A DNA stretch of 64,000 bases from Metellina segmentata (Eukaryota > Arthropoda > Arachnida > Araneae > Tetragnathidae), in assembly GCA_947359465.1 (NCBI GenBank), contig OX375883.1, positions 15,440,088 through 15,504,087 on the forward strand, written 5' to 3'. Below are positions 36,001-46,485 of this stretch, one piece after another. The number at the start of each line of letters is the position of its first letter. Positions within the stretch are counted from its first letter, which is position 1. The notes beneath the pieces are model-generated. The model ran no database searches. It saw only the letters and a program-made list of their open reading frames with translations, and was not told the origin of the DNA. Made by a program: the position numbers and the translations under genes.

Positions 36001-39000
36001 TTAATATAAACTCTACTCCTGGATTGATTGTTTCCATTTTTGCTACAGTCAGTATACTATATCTGGATACCATCGACATAAATTCCTATAAGGATCTCTA
36101 GGGCCAACTGTCTCATAAGTGCCAGGATAGTATTTACTTTCATCACGGGCTGCATTAGTTCAGTATGAAAGAATACACCTTTTAGCCACATCCTTTAGTA
36201 ATATTGGCAACCGATGAAATGTGTGGTATAAATAGTCTATACATAAAACATTTATATAAAGTTTAATATCTGACCAATAAGGTATAAAAATTTAAATAGA
36301 TTGGGATGGGGAATTTCTACTACCAAGCCTTGTAAGTTTTAATTGGATTGTTCCTTACGTTTTCGACGATGATGGTTAAAAACTTGACAGCTGATTGAAA
36401 TAGGATGAACGGTAATAAGGACCACACACGCGTTACACACATTGGCACTCTCTCCTAAAAGAAGATGACTGTGAGTAATACGAGTGTGGCTAGGGTTATC
36501 AATTTTTTCTGAGAAGATTCCGGGACGCATACTCGGAAACCCTCACGCTTTCAGCACCTCTTGGCGAGTTGGCGATAGATGCCTGTATCGCCAACTACGA
36601 TAATCCTAATGTTAAAACTTAGAGGAATTGCCGCTAGAAGGCGTATTAGTTCTGTCGGCGGTTTGAAAAATCGCGCGCTGTTCTGATGTTGAATGCATTC
36701 TGTTTTGTTTATGCTTACGAGAATGTGTGAGGAGCTCATGTTTTTCAACGGTCTTTGTATTAAAAGCGGAATAATTTGATTAGGAAAAGTTAATTTGTCT
36801 TTAGGCGTATTCTTTTGAAAGATTGTATTTACTTTTCAGTTATACATCCAATCTCCTTCAATTTTCAAATGTGTTTATTTGATGCTTTAGAGATGCAAGA
36901 AAAATTTGTTTCAGCTTTGATTTTGAATTGTTTTATGCTATTGCGTTTAATTATATTTGTGAAGTGTAATTTTAGTAGAGGCAGTGAGATTGTTCTTTCT
37001 GCGATCAGTAGTTTTAATTTTTGATTTATAGTTAGATGTAATCTAGTTTTTGAGATTACATTATATGAAAGTCCACAAATTGAATACATCTGATTCTATC
37101 AAAACGGACCATTTCTTTCGATTTTTAGATTGTTACAGGGAATGCAAATTTAAAATTAAGTGATTATTTTTAAAAATCAGTGATTTAAATAAGAATTTTG
37201 ATTTCATTTCCTTTCTGTTTTATGTGTAATAATATTGAAAATGAAATAACTATGAAGAAGAGACATGCTATTTTATTGAAGTTAGTTGAATATTAAATCA
37301 GCCTTCCTTTGAAGCACTACATAACCTTTTTTGATAGGGATCATAATTACAAGACAACTCTTTCCCTTTTGGGCCATTGAACATATGTCACTCACAAGCC
37401 TGTTCATCAGCATAGGTTTTGTTTAAAACATTCCTTGTGACTATAAATCCAATGGGCAATTTTGAATCATTCTTCTTCATATGATGGGTGAAGATTCACT
37501 TAATATATTTACTCAAGCATTATACCTAAAAAAGTTCCAGGGCCAGTGCGACCCCATTAATTCAAATTAGAAACACATGCTTTTTCCTAATCTCTGCAGC
37601 TATTTTTTTATGTGCTTTCATTTGCAAAATCTTATATTAAGTATTATTTTTTGACCCCTCATATGCCTGTACCAAAACTTTTGCATTATTAATTTTATAT
37701 AACTTCCATACACCGAACACTGATGTGCTAAAAGTCATGGGATAGCTGTATGCAAATTTACTAGTGCTCACATTGCATTAAAAGAGTATAAAGAGTCAGA
37801 TAGTTATCAGTGCTCTCTGTTAAACTCTTGAATGTCGACCTGCCAAGAATTAACCGAGTTTGAACGTGGAAGGATAGTTAAAGCTAAACGCATAAGCTTA
37901 ACATTTTGGACATAGTTGAGACCTTGCTCCACATTGTCAAGGGTGTATCGAGAGTACCTCATAGAAGGCATTACCCATCACAAGTGCATTTGTGCTAACA
38001 GACTTAAGTTCTCGTATAGGTATGTTGAAATAAACAATGTAATCTGTCGATTTGGTTTTCCAAAACCTCTGTTGAACAAAATTTGGGTAGTACTAATGAT
38101 TTTGTGCTATTCTATTGATACACAAGCGGAAAGGGGAGGTGAGGTGTAGAGGGAATAGTATCATTACTGAGTACAAGGAGTGGGAAAGCAACTTGCTGGT
38201 GGTTCAGTGGGTTTCTCATTGTTAATAGCTTGCAAGCTGTAGATGACATAGGTTCAATTCATGTGACTACCCTGAGCGTATTTATTTTTTTGCGTCAAAC
38301 ATTTCCTGTTTGTATACGCACACCTAATTCTGTTTTTGCACAAACTTTTTTTTTTACTCAGATTCAAAATAAATATTTCATTCTCTATTTACTCCAGTCA
38401 GTTTGAATTTATTTGCCCAAATTTTACGAAATTTTTTTTTCTTCTATTTGTGGCATAGTAGTATCATCTGTTAAACTACATGGGTATTCGTAGCAATTAC
38501 TGGGGGTTAGCAAGCAGTGGTCACACCTGACCCCATGAAAAGAACTATCACGGGCAATGCAGTGGTTAGTCAGTTATATTGCATCCACAAATAGATTGCA
38601 TAACATGTAGTGTATGCGTTTTGGAATACATGTTTTCATTTACCAATGTATGTATCTACAATTTTCTAATTGTATTTGGTAACTAACACGACTGTATTCC
38701 CAACATCATTACAATGACACGCAACTGGAGGATTCAGTGATCTATCATTTGAAGATATTCATGAATCATTCGAGAAAGCCGTAAGCAAAGATGAATTATT
38801 AGAAGAGGTTGGCTTTGAGACTCCTGATCCCACAGAATGTAGTGATAATGAACAATAGGATCTTGTTCTAAATGCAGGTTTAGTAAAAGAATGTCTGGAA
38901 CTGACCTGAAAATTGGGTAATCATTTTGTCAAACATGACCCTAATGAAAAACGCGCTAGGAAATTTCAACGTGAACTGAAGTTCTTGGTAGCCTCTTACA

Positions 39001-42000
39001 GATAATTATATAATGGCCTAACCAAAACACAACAATTAATAACTGAATTTGTTCGTAAAACTGTTGAAACAATCGCACAAGATGATACTCATGCTCGTCC
39101 AAACAGAATTAGGTGTACATTAGTGTTGACTCGCAAAGGTGAGTTTGTGATCTCATTTGTATTGTACTGATGTGCACACTTTATATTTTCAGGTTCCTCA
39201 TCCTTCAGATTTTTAACTATCCCTTACTTGTATTTATGTTTTTGTAATTTCTATTATCAAAATGTGTTTCTATGTGGTTTTGTTTTTATTTCTTGAAGCA
39301 GGTGTTTTTGTAATAGCAGTTATTGCCAAAATGTTAAGTAATTTTTTAAATTACCCAATTTTTTACAAAAATAAACATTTTCTCTATAAAAAAAAATTTA
39401 AGATTGGAAATACTTAAATTTGAATAATTCTACACTTAATGGTCATAAGTTAAATTTTCATGCAAAAAGTTTCTTTTTGAGTCTTGTATGGTTAATTATA
39501 TTTACAGAAAATTCGGATATGCAGCGAAAACTTGGAATCTCTTCAAAATTCTACTCTACGTATTATCAGTGGTTACCCCTGGTACTACCGAAACGCTAAA
39601 ATTTGCGAAGATCTTGAAATTACCGAACTTAAAACTTACTTCGGTAAACTTGCTACTAATTTTTATGCTAATCTTGAATTAATTGATAACCCTGCCATCC
39701 AGTGTATCCCAGATATGACCCTCGTCAACCCGAATATAATAAAAGACCCAGAGTCATTCTTAATCCTTAATGTTCTTACTATTTAAATCTCCTGCTTTTA
39801 TTTTTTCTTTAATTTAATAATTCTTAAGCCTTCCTTGTCATCTTGCATCTTATGTACTGTTCCAATTGGACTCGTCCTTGATCTGCCCAATTTCTAAGCC
39901 ACCTGTTTTCATTGGACAACCAACTGCACTCACTCTACCTTACATATTTCAGTGAACTTCAAAACCTGCTCAGTTCCCAACTACTTTCTGAGGGAGATAG
40001 AAGGCTTTCGGCCTAAGTTCTCCGGCTCACCCATTATTTCATTTTCATTTACAGAAAAATGAATTTTTGTAATGTATGACTAAATTACTTGATATTTAAA
40101 GTTTATTGTGTATTGAAATGAAAATAAAAGTTTTTATGTACCATTTGTTTCTTTGTTTTTCTTGTAAGACATTAATTAAAAAATACCTTCTATAATGAAT
40201 TGAAGTACATATATTCACTGTAACTGAAACACTTCTTTTTGTTTACCTTCATGTGTTTGTTTACAAAAATATCTTGCAATGTCAGAATCAGTCTCAATAA
40301 ATCATTCTGAATACATTAAATGTTGCTTACAATTTGTACTAAAAGATTTATATTTTGTTCTCATTTTCAAGATTGCCAATGTTGTCTGGTACATGCAAGT
40401 ATTGTTAACCTAGTAATTTTTTTCTGGATTGAACTGTTTTGGAATGTAATTTAAATTGAACTTTAGAACTGAAATAATTATACTTATATGTGGAATATAA
40501 TATGGACCAAGAGAATTGCATGCATAATAACATTTAGAGCTTCGATGAAAATCCAAATTTTTCCCATATTGTGTTTGGAGAAAGCCTACTTGTGTGTAAT
40601 GTCAACAGAGGTCCCTTGTTTTTCAATAACACTATATATCATACAGTATCAATGTTTTCTTGGGAACTTTCTGTAAGAAGTCGGTCAGACTTTTTTGTAT
40701 CTTGCAGAGAACAGTGTTTTGAAATTTTTTTTACACATATTTGTTTTGAAGGCACACGATGTAACCCAAAGTAATTTTACAATTTTCTAGAAGTCTCCAT
40801 CATAGAGAATTCATTTTGATTAAATATTTTGCTAAAATGTGCTGAGATTCACACTCACTAACCTAGATCAGCTTCCTAAATAAATGACAATCAAAAGCTG
40901 TAGAGCAAAATGGTCTTAAGAAATCATGTGGATGGAAGACTAAATATGCAGTGCTGGCAGTCATTTGACTGATATTAAATTCAATGAATAATGTCAATCA
41001 TTGAGTGCACAATGAAATTAGAAATGTTTTATTTAAAAGTTATTCCAAAACAAAATGATGTCCTATGTAAACATCCTGCATAACAACTGAAGAAATTGTA
41101 AACCAATATTTTGGTTGGTAAATATTTTCAAGTCGTAAAATTTTCTGTAGCTATACATTCTGATTCTTGCAACTTTAGCAATATTGGCTTTAGTCCGATT
41201 TGCATTCAAAGCTTATCTAGAAACATGAGTCAGCTAAACTTGTTCAAAGTAGGCTTCTGTGAAATTTATAAAAATGTGCTCATGCTATCTCCATATATTT
41301 AACTCACTCAACATCTGTCCTGATCAGGACATGAAAATTTTAGATAAAATAATTTTTGAATAGACCTTTTGAAAAATTAATTAAATCAGCATCATGCTAA
41401 TATAACAGGTGCCGTGGTTTTAAGAGCAACCAGAGGGTTGGAAGTTCGAATCCAGCCAAAGACCGTCATGTAGAAGGGGGCTGGTGCATGTAAAATCTGT
41501 TGTGTTGCCTCGCTATATGACCATGATTCTAAATTATGTTGTCTTAATCTTTCCCTTTGGGGTTGATCCAGGATCGTCACAAATAGCCCATTGTGTTGCT
41601 CCAGTGGGGAGAGAGACGTTAAATAAAAATACCATTAGATATACCACATTTCATCAAAATGTTGGTTTTAGACTAATCAGTAGCATGTTATAACTCCTAA
41701 AAGGTCTTGTGAATAAATTATTGCACACTTAGTAATTAAACGAATAATATTGCTCAGATTAATATTGTAATTTTATTATAAAACAAATATTACTTTTCTT
41801 CTGTTCATAATAAGAAAAAATTATATATATCTTGCCTCATAGCAGTGAAAAATTATATATTTAATCATAGGTTATGTATTTTTTGGCATACGAAACTGAC
41901 ATCTGATGAACTAAAAAACTACAACTATAACAGGTGCCATGGTTGGAAGAGTAATGGACTAGCAACCGGAGGGTTGGGAGTTCGAATCCTGCCAAAGACC

Positions 42001-45000
42001 GTCGTGTAGAAAGGGGGCTGGTGCATGTTAAATATATTGTGTTCTTACATTAGCGTGGTGTGTAAGTTTGGAGTGCCAGCTTGGGTGTTGCCTCGTTATT
42101 TAAAAATGATTCAAAATTATATTGTGTCTTAATTTTTCCCTTTGGGGTTATAAAAATAACCAAGTAGCATAATTTTCATAATCGCCAAATTGAACTTACT
42201 TTTAGACCAAAGTGGGGCCAAGGGTCTGAAAAGTAGGGATGCGACATCAATGTCGATATTTTCAAAACATTAATGTATTGAAGCCGATGTAGCATCACTA
42301 GTTGCTAAACCAGTGTTATGAAATGGGGTAAAAAAGTTTAAATACACTGAATTTTAAGAACATCGATGTATTATCAACATTGATGTTTAGCTGTCGTTGT
42401 TGCATCCGAAACCGCACAGTATACATCGCGTTACTTTGCAGGCCTCTAGCAAAGACTTTCTCAAGCCAACAGCAGGGTTCCCACGGTCCTTGAATTTTGT
42501 TTTCCTAACTAGGGGCCCTTGAAAATTACGAAACTTGGTAAAAAGTCCTTGCTTTTTTTTTTGGACTAGTACATAATTGCGTTGGAATTTGTGTCCAAAC
42601 TAGTTTCCTTCACGGCAGGTGCGCAATTTGAGCGTCATTCTGAAGTGTTACGTGTTTTGACACCACGTTTTATATATATGAACAACCATAATGGGTGATG
42701 TATACATGAACACACAAGGTCATACACCATGTTTCATTGACGCGTCATCCCATCGATTTTTTGCATTCAAACATGAAAGAGTTCCGCCTCTTTGAACATT
42801 TCTTAAAATTGTCTCAGGGATTGATGAAGAAATACAAAGAAAATATTAAGGTTTTTGAAGGGGGTAACTGTCAAGTCGTACGTTCAAGAATGAAAACTTA
42901 ACAGTTTAGGACACTGCATTATCCGTTTTCGTAAAACGCCGAATTCGTATTGAGAAAATATAAAAGTTGCAATTGAAAAATTATTTATTTACAGAAAAGC
43001 ACATTTAAGGTATTCTTGTAAAATTTTCTACAGATTTCAAATCCGTTGAAATTTTTACTATCTTTAACGATTGTGACCAGAGAACAACTTTTGACACTGC
43101 AGTCAAAACTTTGGATTTGTTTTGTTTCTCAAACAAAATAAACCACGACAGCCATCTGCTGTAGTGGCCGTGGGCGAGAGCAAAATGAAAACGGAGATTA
43201 TGTCGATCGAACCATGTGCAAGCTCCCATACTCTTCTTGGTGCCACCAAAGAATTTATCGTACGATATTTTACCTCACGACCGAAATTGATATGTGTGCA
43301 AATAGCCTGATAGTTAGCATTGAGACGTGAAGCCCACTTTGCAAAAAAGTTCACAGGTTCTGTGATAAAAGAAAATCCAAACTATAACCAAAATTGATGA
43401 CAACCTTTCCTCTTTTCTTTGACTGTCAGTAGTTTAAAAAGGAATTAAAAAATGTTTTTTTTTAATAAATATTTTTCACATTTTTTTAAATTGACAATTT
43501 TTGCACGTGCTTTGTTTTAGGTCGCTATAAAAAACTTTAGGTCCTTGAAAAAAATATTTTTGGTTCTGAAAAGTCCTTGAATTTTTTTTGGACAAAGGCG
43601 TGAAAACCATGAACAGTAAACGGTTCATCACACTACTACTCAAAACCTACCAACTTACCTATGCTGTGAAGAATGGGAGGTTTGAAGAGTTAGGGTAAAC
43701 GAGGCATAAGTTTGGCAGTCACAAATCTGTCCAAGGCCAGGAGGGCCTGGTGACACTGAGGGTGTTGCGAGTAAGTTTTGGTAGCCTCTTTTAGGAAAAG
43801 GAGATCACCCCTAAGGTGTTCCATGAGTTTACAGTGGAAGATGTAATGGTGAGTCGCCAATCTCTCCACACTGACACAGATCAGAAACTTGGTTTCTGAA
43901 GAAAAAAAAGTTTTTAAAAAAGTATTCCGGAAAGCAATTATGGCCTGCGAGTAGCTGGGATTTTATGGGGTGGTACACGTATTGACTAACATCTGGAGTG
44001 GGAAAAAACTTGTGCATTCTTCTACATATTGTATCTCTACTCCATCGTAGTTCCCACAACTTCATAAGGATCTTGAGAATTTTAATTGACAAGGCAATTG
44101 TGCCCACATTTCACAGACAGCTAATTTTGACAGGATCAGTCTTACCACCACCCATGTGACATATTGACTGCAGCGACAAAGTAATGTTGTTAGGTGAGAC
44201 ACGACTTCAGAGACAAAGCACTGTTGTCGTCACGTGAGAGGTGACTTACGACCACAGAGACATAGTACTGTTGTTATGTGAGAGGTGACTAATGACCGTT
44301 AAGGCTTAAAATGGTAATGCGTGTAAAAAAATTCTGCCTCCATAACAGCCCAAATGCAAGTGCTATAATTATAGGATATGAGATAGAAAAAACTTTGTTT
44401 AAAGAAAGCTATTGAAAACAGTCAAAATGGAATATTTTTTCAATTTAAATTTTGTTGTTATCTTGAGCTCAAATGAGTGAAACAAATCGAGAAGTGTATT
44501 TGTTTACAAAAAATTACTTTGCTTAAATCTTAATACTTATTATTGATAACTGCTTTTACTAAGTTTATATTTACTACTAGTTGTCTCAACAAACAGTGGT
44601 GAGATTATATCAGGTAGACGATCAAACAAGAGATTTGATTCATAAGAAACTATATTATGAAAATACAAACACTGTGTAGGTTATAAGGACGAATAAGTTC
44701 CACAAAAAACAAATACATTCTCATCAATTCTTTCTATTTGACGAGTTTTAGAGTCAGTGATCATTTTATATTGTAAAAATCATAACAAAAGGCAATTGTT
44801 GACTAAATTTCAAATAATTGTAAACATATATAATTTGTTTACATGGGGGTACGTTTTTGCCGCCTGCTTCTTGCATCAACTAATTCTTCAAAGTAGTTAC
44901 AATACAGACAGTTAACGAATTACAAAAAAAAAAAATCTATACATTACAATATTGAATGTCAAAATATATTTAGAATATCCACACAAAAAAATCATACGGA

Positions 45001-46417
45001 AAATCATAGCACTCAGCGATAAAAAAATGGCGATCTTTTTTACAACGTAGTAGGGTTGCTTGAGAAATTGAGAAGGATTGCCAATTTCCCCAGCCTTCGG
45101 TTCTCAAAGCTCTTTCTATCGCCAACTCGCCAAGAGGTGCTGAAAGCGTGAGGGTTTCCGAGTATGCTTCCGGGACATATTGATCCAAACTGAAATATGT
45201 ATATGTAATTTCACACTATTCTCCACTGAGAAATCACTAAACATAACATATCTAGTTTTCCAAGAATTTTTTTTTTTATATGCAATAAATATGAAAAAAA
45301 AAAGAAGTTATTTTTATGTTTTTTTTTTTTTTATTTCAATTATTGTACGAGTCTGATGGTCCTCTCATATGCATGGTAATAATAATAAATCTGAACCTAA
45401 CCTCTTGTTGCATTGAAACTATCAAAAATAAAAATGGTAGTATTCGTATACAAAATAGAGATATTGTTCGTGTTTAGTTATACAGAACCGAGAGTGTTCC
45501 GAATTCTATTTTTAGAAATTCGAATATAAAAATTTGTTTTCGTCTCCAGCCCACATTTTGAAAATAAAATTTAAATACATTATAATAAAATTGAAAGGCA
45601 ACTAATACCATTTCTCCACAATGGTCCCGCTCTGAACAAGCTGACATACACTACCCAACAATAATGGACCGGGCAGCAAGATGTGATGTTGTAATGGAAA
45701 GAATACTTACTCTAATAGGGGGATGATTCCCCACGTGCTGCAATTACACTAGCAACCCTTCCGGGCATACTTTCAACAAGGTTTTGATTCACAGCTATGT
45801 GTTTTTGTATAGCTTTCTCGGAAATTCCCGAGTAATTTGACATTCACCGGGATTCTGGACTGCAACTTAAATTCCGGGCCAATCCGGGACGGTTGACAAC
45901 CCTAAGTGTGGTTGATACGAAGGCGTGTTAAAAGCACGTCGGATGTGGAGAAGGTTATGGAGGCCATTATGACATTGCCTCGATGAATGCCATGAAGCTT
46001 ATTGTTTGTCCTTAAACTCCAATTATTTTGACACTCGTTCCATACAATGTATCGGACAGTGTAACAGAGATTATTGAGGTATGGTATCCATTTATATGAA
46101 TATGCACGTTATATTCATTATTGAACTAAAATATGAAATGGAGTAAGGACTATGTTGTCAATAAGAAAAAGCTATTAACCCAACAAGTGGTTTCGACGAG
46201 AAAGTTATGTCCATCAAGATCTGGTTAGTTTTACCCAAATGACGAGATACCTCCTCAAGATAACCACCATTAGGGTTAAGAATTTTTAGCGCAGTAGTTA
46301 GGTCTTGGTTTGTTGGTAAACGACGCGTTGATACCTGGATCAATAATTCAATATCGAGATTAAACTTCAGGTTGGCTGAACATAGAAAACTGTGATACAT
46401 ACCGCTTGTAAATGCAT
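29758..46417 (-). CDS. Predicted two-exon gene for a secreted His/Tyr-rich peptide (98 aa)
   Basis: The model joins exon 1 (46417-46403, MHLQA) to exon 2 (30039-29758) across a 16.4 kb intron. Both splice sites are phase 0: GCG|gtatgt and tttcactttcag|GTG. The joined start, MHLQAVFLMSMLVCSVLGSG, is a convincing signal peptide (short polar n-region, hydrophobic core, small residues before the cleavage area). The mature part is about 79 residues, 36 of them histidine and 19 tyrosine, with Lys, Pro, Gly and Asp between and no cysteine. A TATA box and initiator precede exon 1 and an AATAAA follows the stop. A first exon encoding only the first few residues is common for arthropod cuticle and secreted Gly/His-rich peptides. 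Such proteins often bind metals or stiffen cuticle, but no function is shown here. The join is inference; each exon end is read directly. Another first exon could exist. Confidence 0.55.
30113..30238 (+). mobile_element. SINE family 1, head A, 5' part
   Basis: GTAGCCTGGGTGGCACAGTA and GAGGGTTGCGAGTTAGATTT form the tRNA-like head, with the B box decayed. ACTGTCGTGTACAAAGGGAC and the start of the body follow, and the copy is cut off at about 30238. It lies within the large intron of the secreted gene. Confidence 0.65.
30582..31118 (-). mobile_element. Tc1-like element, internally deleted
   Basis: Inverted ends are CACTATCTTACAATAAGGGA at the left and ACTACTCTATAATAATGGAC in reverse at the right. 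The minus strand encodes the C-terminal half of a transposase: LVWECFSWYGLGPLDVLPSQ, DNQVLPTLWQFYGMDECYFQ, then NYNAPFHVA in place of the usual DNAPCH motif, and LPWLAHSLDLNHLWDEL. The second catalytic aspartate is replaced and the N-terminal half is missing. Three further ends of the same family lie at 45649, 49873 and 50396. Confidence 0.82.
31240..31345. repeat. TCCGGGACGGTTGACAACC repeat, copy 1
   Basis: TAGCTTCCTCGGAAATCC through GGGATTCTGGACAGCAACCG to CCGGGACGGTTGACAACC matches 45808-45905 closely. It recurs in several places next to Tc1 ends and may be the end of an unidentified transposon. Confidence 0.6.
31520..31705 (+). mobile_element. Mariner-type transposase C-terminal fragment
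   Basis: The plus strand reads WIGRDGPIPWPPRSPDLTPL followed by IFFLWVYVKCIVYAIPDDMP. The WPPRSPDLTPLDFFLWG motif around the third catalytic residue is characteristic of mariner-like transposases in arthropods. The aspartate expected after PL reads isoleucine here, so the copy is dead. Confidence 0.72.
31706..32139. other. AT-rich intron sequence, nothing recognised
   Basis: No frame, inverted end or known repeat head was recognised in this part of the secreted gene's intron. Confidence 0.4.
32140..33225. repeat. Two diverged copies of a ~370-bp sequence, period ~735 bp
   Basis: Copy 1 (about 32140-32510) and copy 2 (about 32875-33225) share TACACTA.AAATCACGAAAA, CTCAATTTCTGAAGAACTG and CAACAATGAATT.ATCTA motifs in the same order. 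The 3' flank of copy 2 (33226-33300, AAATTTTACACCAG.TCGATA) also matches 3880-3965 in a SUGCT intron, so this is a dispersed AT-rich repeat that occurs in tandem here. Confidence 0.7.
33692..33830 (+). mobile_element. SINE family 1, head A, 3'-truncated
   Basis: GCAACCAGAGGGTTGCGAGT followed by ACCGTCGTGTACAAAGGGGA and the first half of the body is present, cut at GGAGAGTGTGGG. Confidence 0.65.
33910..34190 (+). mobile_element. SINE family 1, head B (partial head)
   Basis: AATCGAATCCGGGTCAGTGC retains the B-box region. The complete body and GACGTTAATTAATAATTACC tail follow. It lies directly downstream of a head-A copy, so both subfamilies occur within 500 bases. Confidence 0.75.
34190..34417 (-). 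mobile_element. Non-LTR retrotransposon C-terminal end (part 2 of a split copy)
   Basis: The minus strand encodes VCFKCSEEIASPRHILSCLQ (C..C...H...C motif) and an upstream stretch with RFASGHL-like sequence, with frame breaks. It continues the RNase H part at 35611-36190. A hAT element splits the two. Confidence 0.7.
34426..35602 (-). mobile_element. hAT element with perfect 8-bp TSD TCCACACC
   Basis: The left end is CAGTGCTGTAGT and the right end, in reverse, is CAGGGCTGTAGT. Both continue into AAAAA.CAGAGGGTATAC. Flanks are TCCACACC at 34418-34425 and again at 35603-35610, an exact 8-bp duplication as expected for hAT. Near the right end GTATAC and CAGAGGGTATAC motifs are repeated as a palindrome. 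The minus strand at 35312-35127 encodes SRLCSDVNVENYQLLKDISV and INTGDIRHGEKEVKRICRRF, compatible with a hAT transposase C-terminal region, but frames do not extend. Confidence 0.85.
34459..34624. mobile_element. Small MITE nested in the hAT element
   Basis: CATGGGCGCCCGCAG at the left and, in reverse, CATGGGCGTCCGGAG at the right are inverted ends 166 bases apart. GTATAC lies directly left and GTGTATAC right. The GC-rich ends differ from the hAT's AT-rich interior. Confidence 0.55.
35611..36190 (-). mobile_element. Non-LTR retrotransposon RNase H domain (part 1 of a split copy)
   Basis: The minus strand reads SELFEAGLEAILEEDNFGAI, then WVLSDSRSSLKHLRDWNN (the SDS aspartate of RNase H). It continues VNLQWIP, a stop, HVDIFGNEIADDLAK. 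The order of acidic motifs is that of RNase HI in Jockey-like elements. The in-frame stop shows decay before or after the hAT insertion. Confidence 0.78.
36191..37715. other. AT-rich intron sequence with one inverted-repeat fragment
   Basis: At 36515-36580, TTCCGGGACGCATACTCGGA through CACCTCTTGGCGAGTTGGCG is the reverse complement of 45108-45178. The rest of this stretch shows no recognisable gene or element. Confidence 0.5.
37716..37985 (+). mobile_element. Tc1-like element 5' end relic
   Basis: CACTGATGTGCTAAAAGTCA resembles a Tc1 terminal repeat. From 37832 the plus strand reads MSTCQELTEFERGRIVKAKR, the helix-turn-helix start of Tc1 transposases, followed by a stop. Nothing of the catalytic domain follows. 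Confidence 0.65.
38190..38300 (+). mobile_element. SINE family 2 head
   Basis: TGGTGGTTCAGTGGGTTTCT (A box) and GGTTCAATTC (B box) lie about 50 bases apart, as in a tRNA-derived head. Sequence after it (ACTACCCTGAGCGTATTT) resembles the copy at 61125. Confidence 0.55.
38735..39130 (+). pseudogene. Degenerate coding relic, probably transposase-derived
   Basis: The plus strand reads ELLEEVGFETPDPTECSDNE then a stop, then LVKECLELT, stop, KLGNHFVKHDPNEKRARKFQ and RELKFLVASYR, stop, and TKTQQLITEFVRKTVETIAQ. The codon-like pattern interrupted by stops, and the acidic-then-basic composition, resemble the C-terminal part of a pogo/jerky-like transposase gene. I cannot confirm that family. Confidence 0.4.
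39500..40045 (+). mobile_element. Jockey-type non-LTR retrotransposon 3' end
   Basis: The plus strand reads LQNSTLRIISGYPWYYRNAK, then ICEDLEITELKTYFGKLATN and FYANLELIDNPAIQCIPD to a stop at 39784. This is the C-terminal region after reverse transcriptase in Jockey-like ORF2 (LQN..LR.I.G.PWYVRN....DL.I). A 3' UTR with GAAGGCTTTCGGCCTAAGTT follows to about 40045. Confidence 0.78.
40046..41406. other. AT-rich intron sequence, nothing recognised
   Basis: I found no transposon end, SINE head or conserved reading frame in this stretch. The small open frames are AT-rich and uncharacteristic. Confidence 0.45.
41407..41632 (+). mobile_element. SINE family 1, head A, with internal deletion
   Basis: The head (GAGCAACCAGAGGGTTGGAA, B box GTTCGAATCC) is followed by a body lacking the GTGTGGAAGTTTGGAGAG part. 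It resumes at TGTTGCCTCGCTATATGACC. The tail is GACGTTAAATAAAAATACC. Confidence 0.72.
41931..42155 (+). mobile_element. SINE family 1, head A
   Basis: TGGAAGAGTAATGGACTAGC, the B box GTTCGAATCC and ACCGTCGTGTAGAAAGGGGG lead into the body, which ends early near TTTGGGGTTA. It shares the upstream word CTATAACAGGTGCC with the copy at 41407. Confidence 0.72.
42232..42411. mobile_element. Possible hAT-like MITE with GGATGC..CATCAATGT ends
   Basis: GGGATGCGACATCAATGTCG at the left and, in reverse, GGATGCAACAACGACAGC and CATCAATGTTGATA at the right are inverted. CATCGATG-like words recur in between. Boundaries are approximate. Confidence 0.4.
42473..43611. mobile_element. hAT-like element, ends CAGGGTTCCCACG
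   Basis: The left end is CAGGGTTCCCACGGTCCTTG. The right end is, in reverse, CATGGTTTTCACG then GTCC and TCAAGGACTTTTCA. GTCCTTGAA words are repeated near both ends. CAGGGTTCCCACG...TCCTTGAA is a widespread hAT terminal signature. AACAG borders both sides, which hints at a target duplication. No transposase frame was recognised inside. Confidence 0.6.
43700..44140 (-). mobile_element. Non-LTR retrotransposon C-terminal relic
   Basis: The minus strand reads TICRRMHKFFPTPDVSQYVY, then SQLLAGHNCFPEYFFKNFFF and SDLCQCGEIGDSPLH. In a shifted frame it then has YIFHCKLMEHLRGDLLFLKE. GHG.F..YL....L......C.CG......H..F.C is the usual end of R1/Jockey-type ORF2. The frameshift shows decay. Confidence 0.72.
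44167..44300. repeat. Minisatellite, about three ~45-bp units
   Basis: Units share AGACA.AG.A.TGTTGT and GTGAGA.G.GACT. They begin near 44175 (GACAAAGTAATGTTGTTAGG), 44213 (GACAAAGCACTGTTGTCGTC) and 44259 (GACATAGTACTGTTGTTATG). The unit length varies between 38 and 46. Confidence 0.65.
44301..45107. other. AT-rich intron sequence, nothing recognised
   Basis: No gene or element is evident until 45108, where the reverse complement of 36515-36580 begins. Confidence 0.45.
45214..45808. repeat. Composite repeat, copy 1: unclassified block plus Tc1 end
   Basis: From TATTCTCCACTGAGAAATCA the sequence matches 49964-50540 almost throughout. This includes ACGAGTCTGAT, CTCATATGCATGGTAATAAT and ACAGAACCGAGAGTGTTCCG. 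Both copies carry the same Tc1-family end at the same place (here 45649), so the block and the Tc1 fragment were copied together. Confidence 0.75.
45649..45808 (-). mobile_element. Tc1-like 3' end (same family as 30582)
   Basis: CACTACCCAACAATAATGGA is the terminal repeat. Inside it, AATTACACTAGCAACCCTTC and GCATACTTTCAACAAGGTTT encode, on the minus strand, the VESMPRRV-like end of transposase. Only about 160 bases remain, followed by the TCCGGGACGGTTGACAACC repeat as at 31240. Confidence 0.7.
45809..45905. repeat. TCCGGGACGGTTGACAACC repeat, copy 2
   Basis: It matches 31240-31345 in order: CTCGGAAAT, GGGATTCTGGAC, GGCCAATCCGGGACGG, TTGACAACC. In both places it is on the right of a fragment of the same Tc1 family. 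Confidence 0.6.
46403..46417 (-). CDS. His/Tyr-rich secreted peptide, exon 1 (MHLQA)
   Basis: On the minus strand GAAA precedes ATG at 46417-46415 (A at -3). CAT TTA CAA GCG follows and then the donor GTATGT at 46402-46397. It sits 69 bases after a predicted initiator. Five codons ending in phase 0 fit the acceptor at 30040, also phase 0. Taken alone this exon is tiny; its support comes from the promoter and the match to exon 2. Confidence 0.5.
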
Positions 46418-46485
46418 TTTCGTTCAGGAATCTTAATCCTCTGCTTTGGTACTCAAACTTCGACTCTGCAAAGCCAACAGTGCAA

